From SXOA01 sp046593355 (lineage in GTDB: Bacteria; Planctomycetota; Planctomycetia; Pirellulales; Pirellulaceae), in assembly GCA_046593355.1 (NCBI GenBank), contig JBKJNY010000082.1, forward strand, positions 124,001 to 188,000: a DNA stretch of 64,000 nt, read 5' to 3'. Positions 43,285 to 52,175 of the stretch are shown in pieces. Under the pieces are notes generated by a model. That model had not been told where the DNA came from. It did no database searches and saw only the letters and a list, made by a program, of their open reading frames with translations. A program made the position numbers and the translations under genes. How positions within the stretch are numbered: position 1 is the stretch's first letter; every line of letters begins with the position of its first letter.

Positions 43285-43658
43285 AAGGCCGGTTGAGTCC
43301 CAAGGCGCGGAGCCAGCACGTAACACAGCCTCTTGCGGCTGTTGACTTGCGTTCCGCTCCTCGTTGGGTGTAGGCTAAACCTCCACAGGGGTGTACCTCC
43401 AAGAGGCCAGAGCCGACCGCGACTCGTTCGTCACGGCTCTTGAGTGCTATGCCCCGTGCGTCTCGGACTGCTCCCGCTCGCGAGAAGATACTCTTTGCTC
43501 GTCTCCTCGCCCCAACGGTTCAGGGTTCACGGGGACTCCCCTTTCTTGCTCCATTCTGGTCGCGGCAGATCTCGCGGTTCGCACGCCAGGGGCTGTCGGC
43601 TGCGGCAGCCGCGTGGCTGCTTATGCGGCGGGCCGGCCGCTGCGCTATAATCGCCCTC
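43285..43658. other. Gene-free spacer with promoter for the next gene
   Basis: No convincing coding sequence in about 370 bp. The left part has an imperfect palindrome (AACACAGCCTCTTGCGGCTGTT). The right end holds GCGGGCCGGCCGC followed by TATAAT at 43646, eight bases before the ATG. In-frame codons from 43440 to 43658 were not accepted as part of the next gene because they lack family resemblance and a signal/start context. Confidence 0.5.
43646..43651 (+). promoter_or_regulatory. TATAAT -10 box directly before STN-like gene
   Basis: A perfect TATAAT ends eight bases before the ATG at 43659. The stretch upstream is GC-rich, with no -35 hexamer. This spacing, seen also at 4077, 11791 and 54958, predicts a leaderless mRNA. 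Confidence 0.5.
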
Positions 43659-45302
43659 ATGCGGCCTCCCTTTCGCGCCCTTGTGATTTGTTGTCTGGTC
43701 GCGGTCGTGGGCGGATATTTTCTCGGCGAGCGCCAGAGGCAGCAACAGCGGTATGATGCGTGGCGGCGAGACCGGCATGTTCACGCGGTGCCGGGCGAAC
43801 CGGTACGGATCCTGTTTCCCGATGCCGAACATTGCACGCTCCTGCAGGCGGTGGAGCTACTGCGCCAGCGATTGGATGTGCCTCTGGATATGGAATCGCG
43901 GCTGACCAGCACGGAGATTAGTCCCCACCATCTCGTGACGACGGATGCAGCGCTGCGAGAAGTTTTTGAGGGGCCGCTGGACGAAGTTTTGGAGGAGATG
44001 CTGCGGACCGCGGACGACGCAGAAGGAGTGGGCTACCAACTGGAGGATGGTCGCATCGTCCTCAGGCGCGGGTCAGATTATCCCCCTGCCGTGCTGATCC
44101 GGGAGTATGAAACGCCGACCTTTTCCGCCGGCCAGTTCAGGCTGGATGAGCGAGACATCGTCCACCTGATCACCACCTCCATCGATCCGGATTGCTGGGA
44201 CGACGTGGGTGGGCCGTATACCACGATTGATTCTCCCGGCGGGGTCACGGTAGCTGCCTCCAGCCAGATCCACCGCAAAATCACCCGGATGCTCAGGCAA
44301 TTGGCTGAGTTGCCCGCAGAGCCGGAGTCCTTGCGGCCGGTGGCCTTTTTGGAGACAGGTTATCCCTACGATCCGTCACGGGGTCCATCGCCCCTGCTTG
44401 CGGCGCTCGACCGAACCGGCGACTTCAATTATGAAGAGCAGCCGCTCCAGGAGTTCCTGGCCAGCATCTCGCGGCGCTTTGGCATTCCCATCGTGATGGA
44501 GACCAAGAAGTTGGAAGAGGCCGCTATCAGTCTGGAGTTTCCAGTCACCAACAAGATGTCGGGCGTCTCACTCCGAACCTTCTTACGCGATTCTCTTGGA
44601 GAATTGGGTCTGACCTACACGCTGGGACCGGAGGGGATGGTCGTTACCACTCCAGAAGACGCCGGAAGCTGGCTGATTTCGCTGCTCTATCCGGTTTATG
44701 ACCTGGTCGATCAGAGTTCGTCCCAGGAATCGCAACGGCTGCTCGAAGTCATCACGGCGGCGGTGAATCCAGACACTTGGGAGGATGTGGGGAGCCCGAG
44801 CCGCGTGGAGGTGATTGCGGATGGCTGGCTGCTCGTTTGGCAAATGCAGGAGGAACACGAGCACCTGTTGGAGTTCCTCAATCAATTGCGGCACGACGTT
44901 CCGAGAGCCTCTCGTCCACCGCCGGAATTGACTCGCCGCGAACAGGCCACACGGCGGATTCAAACTCTGTTGTGCCGGCCGGCCATTCTTGATCTAGAGC
45001 CACTTCTGCTCGATGAGTTCGCGGCTGCCCTGCAAAGGCAGCTCGGCTTGGCCGTCGTTCTGTCTCGCAGAGGCCTGGACGAAATCGGGATTGACCCCAA
45101 AGCGATCTATATCTGCCTGGACCCTCAGCCGCAGCCAATCTGGCCGCAGCTCCACGAAGCACTCCAGGTACACGAGCTGTCGTTCTGCGTCCGCGACGAT
45201 TGCATCCAGATTACGCCGCACGACGACCCTGGGTGCCCTGGTAACCGTGGGTGTCATGCTCAACGTCGTGATGCTCAATTTCTGCTACGACGTGCCGGTT
45301 AA
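43659..45302 (+). CDS. Membrane-anchored STN-like protein, 3' end replaced by foreign sequence
   Basis: The start at 43659 gives 547 residues; a TATAAT box lies eight bases upstream and one membrane anchor follows (residues 6-22). Two copies of a module with 'Y.V.DL.../HLITTSIDPDCWDDVGG' and 'LLEVITAAVNPDTWEDVGS' are present, as in planctomycete proteins with secretin/TonB short N-terminal (STN) domains; between them lie short strand-helix units (NYEEQPLQEFLASISRRFGI, LTYTLGPEGMVVTTPEDA). The last unit ends ELSFCVRDDCIQIT; the final 25 residues read an out-of-frame piece of a DoxX-like gene. The real C-terminus is therefore lost and may be short. Function unknown; envelope location probable. 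Confidence 0.78.
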   Translation: MRPPFRALVICCLVAVVGGYFLGERQRQQQRYDAWRRDRHVHAVPGEPVRILFPDAEHCTLLQAVELLRQRLDVPLDMESRLTSTEISPHHLVTTDAALREVFEGPLDEVLEEMLRTADDAEGVGYQLEDGRIVLRRGSDYPPAVLIREYETPTFSAGQFRLDERDIVHLITTSIDPDCWDDVGGPYTTIDSPGGVTVAASSQIHRKITRMLRQLAELPAEPESLRPVAFLETGYPYDPSRGPSPLLAALDRTGDFNYEEQPLQEFLASISRRFGIPIVMETKKLEEAAISLEFPVTNKMSGVSLRTFLRDSLGELGLTYTLGPEGMVVTTPEDAGSWLISLLYPVYDLVDQSSSQESQRLLEVITAAVNPDTWEDVGSPSRVEVIADGWLLVWQMQEEHEHLLEFLNQLRHDVPRASRPPPELTRREQATRRIQTLLCRPAILDLEPLLLDEFAAALQRQLGLAVVLSRRGLDEIGIDPKAIYICLDPQPQPIWPQLHEALQVHELSFCVRDDCIQITPHDDPGCPGNRGCHAQRRDAQFLLRRAG

Positions 45303-45956
45303 GCAGTACTCGGCTCATCTGCTTCTTATGGCGCTTTACCTGTAACTTCCGGACATGCCTCGGCTGGCCGAGCTGCTGATTTGGAATCGTGCCGTGGCGA
45401 TACCCGACTTGGGCCTCCCTACGCCGGACCGAGAACGATCTGGGTCCAGCGAGTGGTCAAAGCCGTGATCGTGTGCTTAGGAATTGGTTTGCCGCTCACC
45501 TCCGTCGTCATTCAAGAATTCGCAAGCCGCGGTACAACTGCGGAACAACCCGCCCTGTTTGGCTCCTATGAAGTCGAATCGTTTACCAGAGGGGGCCAGG
45601 TCGTGCAGCCGATTCTGACGGACTCGACACGATGGCGAACGGTGACACTCCGCCGCTATCCATGGTCGATGAGTGGTGCGGGCCCTCGTGACCTGATCAT
45701 GGTCCGCATGATGGACAACACCAGGACAGCCGCGACGCTGGATGTTTCGCGGGATGGGGAGACGCTCACACAGGGTCAGGCGCGGGCGCTGCCCAGCGTG
45801 CTTGCAGTCAAGTCCGTGGACGAGGGGCACATCGTGCTTTCGGGAACAATCCAAGGTCAACCCATCGTGGCGAGGCTGCGTCGACTCAAGCGCGAGGACT
45901 TTCTGCTGGTCAGCCGCGGATTCCGCTGGGTCAACGAGTATCCCTATAATCGCTGA
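45226..45956 (+). pseudogene. 3' remnant of a DoxX-like membrane protein gene
   Basis: One frame reads LNVVMLNFCYDVPVKQYSAH and LLLMALYL, a conserved part of large DoxX-like membrane proteins, then meets a TAA at 45343-45345. The same frame continues LPDMPRLAELLIWNRAV, so the stop is an internal lesion. The homology then shifts to another frame (WVQRVVKAVIVCLGIG and on to the end) and finishes with FLLVSRGFRWVNEYPYNR, the usual C-terminus of these proteins. The 5' two thirds are missing. The 191-residue open stretch at 45381-45956 starts with TTG and has no good start, so I treat it as decayed rather than as a gene. Confidence 0.7.
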
Positions 45957-46005
45957 GCTCACGGCTGCCTGCTGCTTCGTCCCAACTCGTTACCACCATA
46001 ACTAG

Positions 46006-46076
46006 TTGACCCCCAAGGATTTGAACCTTGACTAACTGATTCAGAGTCAGTCGTGCTACCATTACACTAGGGGTCA
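46006..46076 (-). tRNA. tRNA-Gln (anticodon CUG)
   Basis: The 71-base gene folds completely: acceptor TGACCCC/GGGGTCA with the U1-A72 pair typical of bacterial tRNA-Gln, D-stem GTGT/GCAC with loop AATGGTA, anticodon stem ACTGA/TCAGT around loop CTCTGAA (anticodon CTG), variable TAGT, T-stem CAAGG/CCTTG with loop TTCAAAT, discriminator A. The 3' CCA is not encoded. It lies in the gap between the DoxX remnant and the TolC-like gene on the opposite strand. Confidence 0.95.
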
Positions 46077-46274
46077 GGGCTACCTAAAATACGTTACGCC
46101 TTGCGCTTACGGCGGTCAAGGGCAGTGAACGGGCGGACTAATTTCCCCCGGTCTCCGCTAGTTAGAGGAGCACCGGGCGCTGCCTTGGGTTCGGCCTTTC
46201 CGCCATCTAATTCGCGCCGCCTTGAAATCGCCTGGGAGGCCCGGTTAGCCATTGTTCTGATAGCAGTCCCACCC

Positions 46275-46280
46275 TATAGT
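46275..46280 (+). promoter_or_regulatory. Candidate -10 box TATAGT before TolC-like gene
   Basis: TATAGT ends 13 bases before the ATG at 46293, so the 5' leader would be about six bases. No clear -35 hexamer. Confidence 0.3.
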
Positions 46281-46292
46281 CCGCACCCCCGC

Positions 46293-48662
46293 ATGGAGGC
46301 TGGCGTGAGGGTTTGGGTTTTACTGCTGGCGGCGTGTCTTTTGACTGGGTGCAGCCGCGCGCGCTATCGCAATTGGGCCGACCGCGAAACGTATCCGATT
46401 GTCGCCGAGCGAATTCTCCAGCCGCAGTACGACATTGGCCGCACGCAGGTCGACCCGGATTCCACCTCGCGACTCTTCGACCCGTTTGATCCGGACCATC
46501 CCCCCAAGCCGCCGGATGATCCTGCCGCCGCCACGTTCATGGCCCAGCCGGGAGGAATGCGAGGCGCTCGGAACTGGGAAAATGACGGCGTCACCGATCA
46601 GATTGAGCCGGAGGGCTGGGAGATTGGCCTCGAACTGGATGAGCAAGGGGTCCTGCATCTGAATCAGGACCGGGCCGTGGAAGTGGCTCTCCTGAACAGC
46701 CGCGAAAACCAGACGGCCCTGGAGGATGTGTACCTCGCCGCTCTTGCTCTGACGCTCAACCGCTTTGAATTCGCGCTGCAATGGTTCGGCCGAAATTCGA
46801 CTGCCTTCACTCACTTTGGCTCCGGCGGCGCGCCCACGGAGACTAACACTCTCAGCTCAAACTCGAATCTCGGCTTCACTCGCAACTTCGCCGCTGGCGG
46901 ACAACTACTGGTCGACTTCGCCAACTCGCTCGTTTTTGAATACACCAATGGAAGCAAGCAGTGGAGCTCGAACCTGAGCTTCCGGTTCCTGCAGCCGCTG
47001 CTGCGTGGGGCGGGGCGGAAGGTTCGCCTGGAGAGCCTCACGCAGCAGGAACGGAACGTGCTTTATTCGGTCCGCGACTTTGCCCGTTTTCGCAAACAGT
47101 TCTGGGCGGGAATCGCGGTCCAGGGTGGCGGCTACTTGGATCTGCTCCTGGCCATTCAAACGCTGCGAAATAACCAGGAAAACCTGAAGCGGCAGGAAGA
47201 AACATTTCGGCTTTACAACGAGACGTTTCTGGCCGGACGATCATCGCCGCTGGCGCGGGACCAATCGTTTCAAGGAGTTCTGGGAGCGCGGCTGTCCGTC
47301 ATTCAGGCGGAGATCTCGCTACAGAATCTGCTCGACGCCTACAAGCTGAAGCTCGGCATCCCGCCGCGAATTCCGGTGGAGCTTGATGCCTCGCTGCTCG
47401 AAGTGTTGGTGCTGACCGATGCCGATCTGGAAGCGTTGCGCGTCGAGCTCGAGACATTCCAGCGCCAGCGTTTCGCGGAGCTCGATGCTCCGCCCGCGAT
47501 TGAGAAGCTGAAGGAGCATTTTCAGACGCTGCGCAAACTCGCCGAGAAGCTGCCACCTCTGATTCTGCGAGCGGATGCCGGGCTCGCGGGCTGGAAACGC
47601 GAACTCGACGAGACACCCGCAGCGGACGCGGATCAAGACTTGACCGAGCAGACGCGGCGAACCTATGAGGAACTGAAACGGCAGATGCCCGAAATCACCG
47701 CTGACGTGAAACGCATTCAGGAGGCAATCGAGCGACACAACGCCGACACCACGGAGAAAATACCCGCGAAGGTTTGGGAAACGCTCATCGGCGATATCAA
47801 CATCGTCCTGATTCAAGTCGATGCCATCCTCTCCATCCAGTCCCAAACCAAGGTCTATCGCATCAAGTTGCCCCCGGTCCACCTGACGGAAGATCAGTCG
47901 CTTGATTTCGCGAAAACTAATCGGCTGGACTTGCAAAACCAGTTGGGCCAGGTCACCGATGACTGGCGCCGGGTCTGGGTCGCCGCCAATGCCCTCCGGG
48001 GCACCTTGAACATCAACGCCACTGCCAACGTGGCGACGGATCCCACACACCCCCATCCGCTCGACTTTGCCTCGAGCGCCAGCATGTACACCTTGGGGTT
48101 TCAATTCGACGGGCCGCTTAACCGGCTGGCGGAGCGGAACGCCTATCGAGCCAGCCTGATCAGTTTTCAGCGGGCGAAGCGCGAGTATTTGGCCCTCTCC
48201 GACAACGTCGAGCAGCAGATCCGCCGCGACTTGCGACAGATCCGCCAGGTGCGGCTGAATTTCGAGATTTCGCGGCAGTCGCTGCTGGTGGCCACTCGCC
48301 AGGTGGAAAGCGCCCGTTTGGCCCTGATCAACCCGGACCGGGCCCAGAACACGGATACGCTGGCGACCACGAATCAACTGCTTACGGCCTTGGGCAACCT
48401 GGTCAACGCCCGCAATGCCTTGGCCGGAAACTATATCAATTATGAACAGCAACGAGTACAACTGTTATTGGACTTGGAAGCGCTCCAACTTGACCAGCGC
48501 GGATTCCCTACCCATGACTCTCTCCAATTCAACCTCCCAGAATTCGCTCCAAACGCCGAAGAGCTTCCGCCTGGAGCCCCCTCACTCCTCCCCGGAGCCG
48601 GAGCCGAGCAGCTCCTTCCACCCCCCGTCGTTGTCGAGCCGAATGAACTCCCCCAGCCCTAG
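46293..48662 (+). CDS. TolC-like outer membrane efflux lipoprotein
   Basis: The start at 46293 gives 789 residues with a lipobox LLTGC (Cys about 22). Longer in-frame codons back to 46101 have no signal and were rejected. TolC/OEP repeats are visible as paired helical parts: LDLLLAIQTLRNNQENLKRQ with QAEISLQNLLDAYKLKLGIP in the first half, and LSDNVEQQIRRDLRQIRQVR with NQLLTALGNLVNARNALAGN in the second. Beta-barrel strands lie before (GQLLVDFANSLVFEY) and between. A charged helical insertion of about 150 residues (about 385-535) makes it longer than typical 450-residue TolC. It forms the outer-membrane duct for the adaptor and permease encoded next. Confidence 0.9.
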   Translation: MEAGVRVWVLLLAACLLTGCSRARYRNWADRETYPIVAERILQPQYDIGRTQVDPDSTSRLFDPFDPDHPPKPPDDPAAATFMAQPGGMRGARNWENDGVTDQIEPEGWEIGLELDEQGVLHLNQDRAVEVALLNSRENQTALEDVYLAALALTLNRFEFALQWFGRNSTAFTHFGSGGAPTETNTLSSNSNLGFTRNFAAGGQLLVDFANSLVFEYTNGSKQWSSNLSFRFLQPLLRGAGRKVRLESLTQQERNVLYSVRDFARFRKQFWAGIAVQGGGYLDLLLAIQTLRNNQENLKRQEETFRLYNETFLAGRSSPLARDQSFQGVLGARLSVIQAEISLQNLLDAYKLKLGIPPRIPVELDASLLEVLVLTDADLEALRVELETFQRQRFAELDAPPAIEKLKEHFQTLRKLAEKLPPLILRADAGLAGWKRELDETPAADADQDLTEQTRRTYEELKRQMPEITADVKRIQEAIERHNADTTEKIPAKVWETLIGDINIVLIQVDAILSIQSQTKVYRIKLPPVHLTEDQSLDFAKTNRLDLQNQLGQVTDDWRRVWVAANALRGTLNINATANVATDPTHPHPLDFASSASMYTLGFQFDGPLNRLAERNAYRASLISFQRAKREYLALSDNVEQQIRRDLRQIRQVRLNFEISRQSLLVATRQVESARLALINPDRAQNTDTLATTNQLLTALGNLVNARNALAGNYINYEQQRVQLLLDLEALQLDQRGFPTHDSLQFNLPEFAPNAEELPPGAPSLLPGAGAEQLLPPPVVVEPNELPQP

Positions 48663-50214
48663 TGAGGGAAAAGGCTGGCTGACTAAGGCCGGCTTTGCGC
48701 TCGGGCTGACCGCGATGGTGGCTGGTGCCGGCTGGTATGCCAAGGAAGCGGGCTACTTCGCTCCCAAGTCGGAACCGGTGCTTACCGCGACGGTGACTCG
48801 CGGGGATCTGGTGATCACCGTGACCGAGCGCGGCGAGCTGGAGAGTTCGCAGTCGCTGCAGGTCAATTGTGAAATCGAAGGAGGCGGCAAGCTCGTCACC
48901 ATCCTGCCCGAAGGGACCAAGGTCACCAAGGGACAAGAGGTCGCCAAGTTTGACACCGACGCCGTTTCCAAGGCCATCAATTTGCAGGAAGTGAAGTGCG
49001 AGCAAGCGGTTGGCAAGATCAAGACGGCTCAAGGCGAGCTGGAGGTTCAAAAGAACAAAGCGGACAGCGAAATTGCCAAGGCGGACCTAGCCCTCATTCT
49101 CGCCGGACTTGATTTTAAGTCGTACGAGCAGGGGGAATACGACGTCGAGCTCGCCAAGCGACAAGGAGCTCGCAATACCGCGGATAAAGACCTGACGGAA
49201 GCCAAGGATTCTCTGGAGTTCATCCGGTCGCTCGTGAAGAAGGGACTGGCACAGCCGCAGCAGTTGCGGGCTCTGGAGCTTCGGGTGGATGCCACGACGT
49301 TAATTGTTGAGCAACAGACCACCGACATCATGGTGCTGACTAAATTCACGAAGAAGCGAAAGATGATCGAGCTGGAGGCCAAAGCCAAGGATGCCGAACG
49401 CGATTTGGAAAGAACTAAGAAAAGCCAGGATGCCGCCACGGAAAAGGTCGCCGGCGAATTGGTTGCGGCGGAGAAGACCGCGGAACTGGAAAAACAAGGG
49501 CTGACGCGGCTGCAAGCGCAGCTCGACAAGTGCATCGTCAAGGCTCCCGGCGATGGCATCGTGATCTATTTCAACCAGCGCTATTGGGATCCCAACTCCC
49601 GCATCCAGCCCGGCGGCACGCTCCATTTTCAGCAGCCGATTTTCACTCTGCCCGACCTCAACAAGATGAAAGTCAAGCTGAAGATCCATGAGTCGGTGGT
49701 GAAAAAGGTTCAGACAAATCTGACCGCGAGCATGCAGATCGAAGCTCTTTCCAATCAAGTCCTGCATGGCAAGGTGCTGAGTGTGGCCTCGGTGGCCGAG
49801 AATGATCAGTGGCGCGGCGGAGGGGTCAAGGAATACCTGACCGAAGTCTCCATCGCGGACCTTCCTCCGGAGGCGGGGCTTCGTCCCGGCATGACCGCGG
49901 AAGTCAAGATTCTCGTCAAGACAGTTTCCAGCGCCCTGACCGTCCCGGTGCAGGCGGTCACCGAATCCGACGGCAAGCACATCTCCTACGTGGTCAACGC
50001 GGGAGTGGTGGAGCGCCGCATCGTGGAAGTGGGTGAAAACAACGAGCGATTGATCCAAGTGAAAACAGGCATGAACGAAGGGGACCAGGTTGCCCTGGAC
50101 GCCCGCGTACGGGCCGCGGCCGAGCTCAAGCAGGGAAATAAGCAGACCCCGAGTATCAAACCCGACGAGAAGAACGCCGCCCCCAAGATCGCCCTCGCCA
50201 CGGCCCCTAAGTGA
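48643..50214 (+). CDS. HlyD/RND-type periplasmic adaptor protein
   Basis: The start at 48643 overlaps the TolC-like gene by 20 bp and gives 523 residues; upstream in-frame codons read through that gene. One membrane helix lies at about residues 15-32. The barrel-sandwich begins at RGDLVITVTERGELESSQ, the coiled-coil hairpin runs through the charged middle (about 105-290), and the return strand CIVKAPGDGIVIYF completes the lipoyl-like domain. The beta-barrel follows, with GLRPGMTAEVKILVKTV and the terminal LTVPVQAVTES typical of MacA/HlyD. A Lys-rich tail closes it. Likely partner of the permease gene downstream. Confidence 0.95.
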   Translation: MNSPSPSEGKGWLTKAGFALGLTAMVAGAGWYAKEAGYFAPKSEPVLTATVTRGDLVITVTERGELESSQSLQVNCEIEGGGKLVTILPEGTKVTKGQEVAKFDTDAVSKAINLQEVKCEQAVGKIKTAQGELEVQKNKADSEIAKADLALILAGLDFKSYEQGEYDVELAKRQGARNTADKDLTEAKDSLEFIRSLVKKGLAQPQQLRALELRVDATTLIVEQQTTDIMVLTKFTKKRKMIELEAKAKDAERDLERTKKSQDAATEKVAGELVAAEKTAELEKQGLTRLQAQLDKCIVKAPGDGIVIYFNQRYWDPNSRIQPGGTLHFQQPIFTLPDLNKMKVKLKIHESVVKKVQTNLTASMQIEALSNQVLHGKVLSVASVAENDQWRGGGVKEYLTEVSIADLPPEAGLRPGMTAEVKILVKTVSSALTVPVQAVTESDGKHISYVVNAGVVERRIVEVGENNERLIQVKTGMNEGDQVALDARVRAAAELKQGNKQTPSIKPDEKNAAPKIALATAPK

Positions 50215-50219
50215 AAGAT

Positions 50220-50306
50220 GGGTGGCACGCCCACGGCTTTGCGTGGGCGTGGTTTCTTAGGCTTCATGGCCACTCCAAGCAGTCCCGGCGCGCCGGGATG
50301 CCACCC
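50220..50306. repeat. 87-bp palindromic element between adaptor and permease genes
   Basis: GGGTGGCA (50220-50227) is inverted at TGCCACCC (50299-50306); inside lie hairpins GCCCACGG-CTTTG-CGTGGGC and CCCGGCGCGCCGGG. It starts five bases after the adaptor stop. The ATG at 50298 lies inside the element, so it is not a likely native start. Confidence 0.75.
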
Positions 50307-50321
50307 GAAATTGACAGCGAT

Positions 50322-51602
50322 ATGGGTCCGTACCGCATCTCCGGCGCAATCAAGCTGGGCGTTCGCAGCCTGGGCGCTCATCAACTGCGAACGATTCTGA
50401 CCACGCTCGGCATCGTGCTGGGAGTAGGGTCCGTGATCGTGATGCTCTCCGTAGGCGAAGCGGCTCGGCATCAGGCGCTCGAGCAGCTCAAGGACTTGGG
50501 GGCGGATACGATCCTGTTGCGGAGCGCCAAGCCCACGGACGAGCCGGCGCAGAAGCAAGGCGTGGACATGACCGCCTACGGCCTGACCTATCACGACCTG
50601 GACCGCATTCGCTCCACGATTCCCACGGTGGCCGCCGCCACGCCGATGCGGGAGTTTCGCAAGACCATCCGCTACCACGAACACAAGCAGGAAGCTCGCG
50701 TCGTCTCCGTCACCGCGGACTTCTTGGAGCAGCACCATCTAAAACTCTCCCAGGGCCGCTGGGTGAACGAAGAGGATGACCGGCGGTTCGACAACGTCGC
50801 GGTGCTCGGCTCGGCGACGGCTGAGGCCCTGTTCCCCACGCAGAATCCCCTCGGCCACTCGATTTCCATCGAGAATATCGACCGCGCCCGTTCGTTCACC
50901 GTGATTGGCGTCACCGAGCCCAAAACTCTCTCCGCGGGGGGCGAAAGCGGCAATACCGACTTCAGCCGCGTGGTGTTCATCCCGTTCGCGACGGATCGCG
51001 TGCGGTTCGGCCGCGACATCATCTCCATGAACGCCGGCTCGTACCAACTGGAGCGCCTGGAGCTCAGCCAGCTCACGGTCTCGGTCAGTTCCGTGCAGGA
51101 TGTGCCCCGGACGGCCCGCGCGATCGAGTCCCTGATTGACCAGTTTCATCCGCGCAAGGACGTCATCATCACGGTCCCGCTGGACTTGCTCCTTAAGGCG
51201 GAGCAGACCCAGCGGATGTTCACGCTGATCCTGGGAGCGATTGCCGGCATCTCGCTGGTGGTGGGCGGCATCGGCATCATGAACATCATGCTCGCCACCG
51301 TGACCGAGCGGACCAAGGAGATCGGCATCCGCCGCGCGCTCGGGGCGACTCGCCGCGACATCGCCATTCAATTCCTTGTGGAAACCCTGATTCTTTCGTG
51401 CGGCGGAGGCTTGCTGGGGATTGGCCTGGGCGTTGGACTTTCCCATTTGGTCTGCCGAGCCCTGACGCTGCCGACCATCATCCCCCTGTGGTCCCCCCTC
51501 ATCGCCTTCGGAGTCTCCGCCGTGGTGGGACTGCTCTCCGGCAGCTATCCCGCGCGCCGGGCCGCCTTGCTCGATCCGATTGAGGCGCTGCGGCACGAAT
51601 GA
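50322..51602 (+). CDS. MacB-like ABC permease (FtsX family)
   Basis: Starting at ATG 50322 (MGPYRISGAIKLGVRSL) the product is 426 residues; the alternatives at 50211 and 50298 translate the palindromic repeat. It has four membrane helices (about 22-45, 305-330, 350-375, 385-405) with a large periplasmic domain between the first two, the MacB/FtsX layout. Motifs seen: LRTILTTLGIVLGVGSVI, the C-terminal TVTERTKEIGIRRALGAT and YPARRAALLDPIEALRHE. It has no nucleotide-binding domain, so it needs a separate ATPase, and none is encoded in this cluster. Follows the HlyD gene after 107 bp. Exports an unknown compound or peptide. Confidence 0.92.
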   Translation: MGPYRISGAIKLGVRSLGAHQLRTILTTLGIVLGVGSVIVMLSVGEAARHQALEQLKDLGADTILLRSAKPTDEPAQKQGVDMTAYGLTYHDLDRIRSTIPTVAAATPMREFRKTIRYHEHKQEARVVSVTADFLEQHHLKLSQGRWVNEEDDRRFDNVAVLGSATAEALFPTQNPLGHSISIENIDRARSFTVIGVTEPKTLSAGGESGNTDFSRVVFIPFATDRVRFGRDIISMNAGSYQLERLELSQLTVSVSSVQDVPRTARAIESLIDQFHPRKDVIITVPLDLLLKAEQTQRMFTLILGAIAGISLVVGGIGIMNIMLATVTERTKEIGIRRALGATRRDIAIQFLVETLILSCGGGLLGIGLGVGLSHLVCRALTLPTIIPLWSPLIAFGVSAVVGLLSGSYPARRAALLDPIEALRHE

Positions 51603-51717
51603 CACCAGGCCAGTGCTCGGGGGATGATGTAGGCAGCGCGATACGCTAATCTGGGAATCGTTCGAAGCTGACCGAAGTCGGCGCTTCGGCTAACTATTCA
51701 CAAGCAGGAGTCGGCAA

Positions 51718-52152
51718 ATGTCGCGTTACGTGAGCTGGACGGTGGGTATCGTGGTCATGGCGGTCGTGGCGGGGACTTTTTGGGCGGGTCAATCCGCCGG
51801 GGAGGACAAAGTGAAAGGGGAACTGGTGTATGAGTTGCGGACCTATTACTGCGTGCCGGGCCGGCTGGAGGCCCTGCATAAGCGATTTAGCGATCACACG
51901 CTGAAACTGTTCGAGAAGCACGGGATGAAAAACGAGATGTATTGGACGCCGACAGATCCGAAGCAAAAGGACCATGTGCTGATTTACGTCATCTCGCACG
52001 ACAGCCCGGAAGCGGCCGAGAAATCCTGGAAGGCCTTTCGCAGCGACCCGGACTGGATCAAAGCTCGTGATGCCTCCGAGAAGGACGGCAAGATCGTGGA
52101 CAAGGTGGAAAGCGTCTTTATGACGGCCACGGCCTTTTCACCCAAGAAATAA
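51718..52152 (+). CDS. Exported NIPSNAP-family protein
   Basis: The 144-residue protein has a signal peptide (about residues 8-26). The mature part is a single dimeric alpha/beta ferredoxin-like NIPSNAP domain: ELRTYYCVPGRLEALHKRF, then a helix to FEKHGMKNEMYWTPTD, and the last strand DKVESVFMTATAF. AGGAG lies upstream of the ATG. In planctomycetes such small proteins are often next to or inside secreted enzyme clusters, without known function. A convergent gene follows 23 bp later. Confidence 0.9.
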   Translation: MSRYVSWTVGIVVMAVVAGTFWAGQSAGEDKVKGELVYELRTYYCVPGRLEALHKRFSDHTLKLFEKHGMKNEMYWTPTDPKQKDHVLIYVISHDSPEAAEKSWKAFRSDPDWIKARDASEKDGKIVDKVESVFMTATAFSPKK

Positions 52153-52175
52153 GCCAACTCACTGGGGCTGGCCGC

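Noticed and set aside
43440..43658. 73-residue N-terminal extension of the STN-like protein
   Set aside because: No ribosome-binding site or signal at the far start; the TATAAT box and membrane anchor fit the ATG at 43659.
45381..45956. 191-residue open frame as an intact gene
   Set aside because: It starts with TTG without a ribosome-binding site and matches only the C-terminal third of DoxX-like proteins, whose earlier part is present in another frame with an internal stop.
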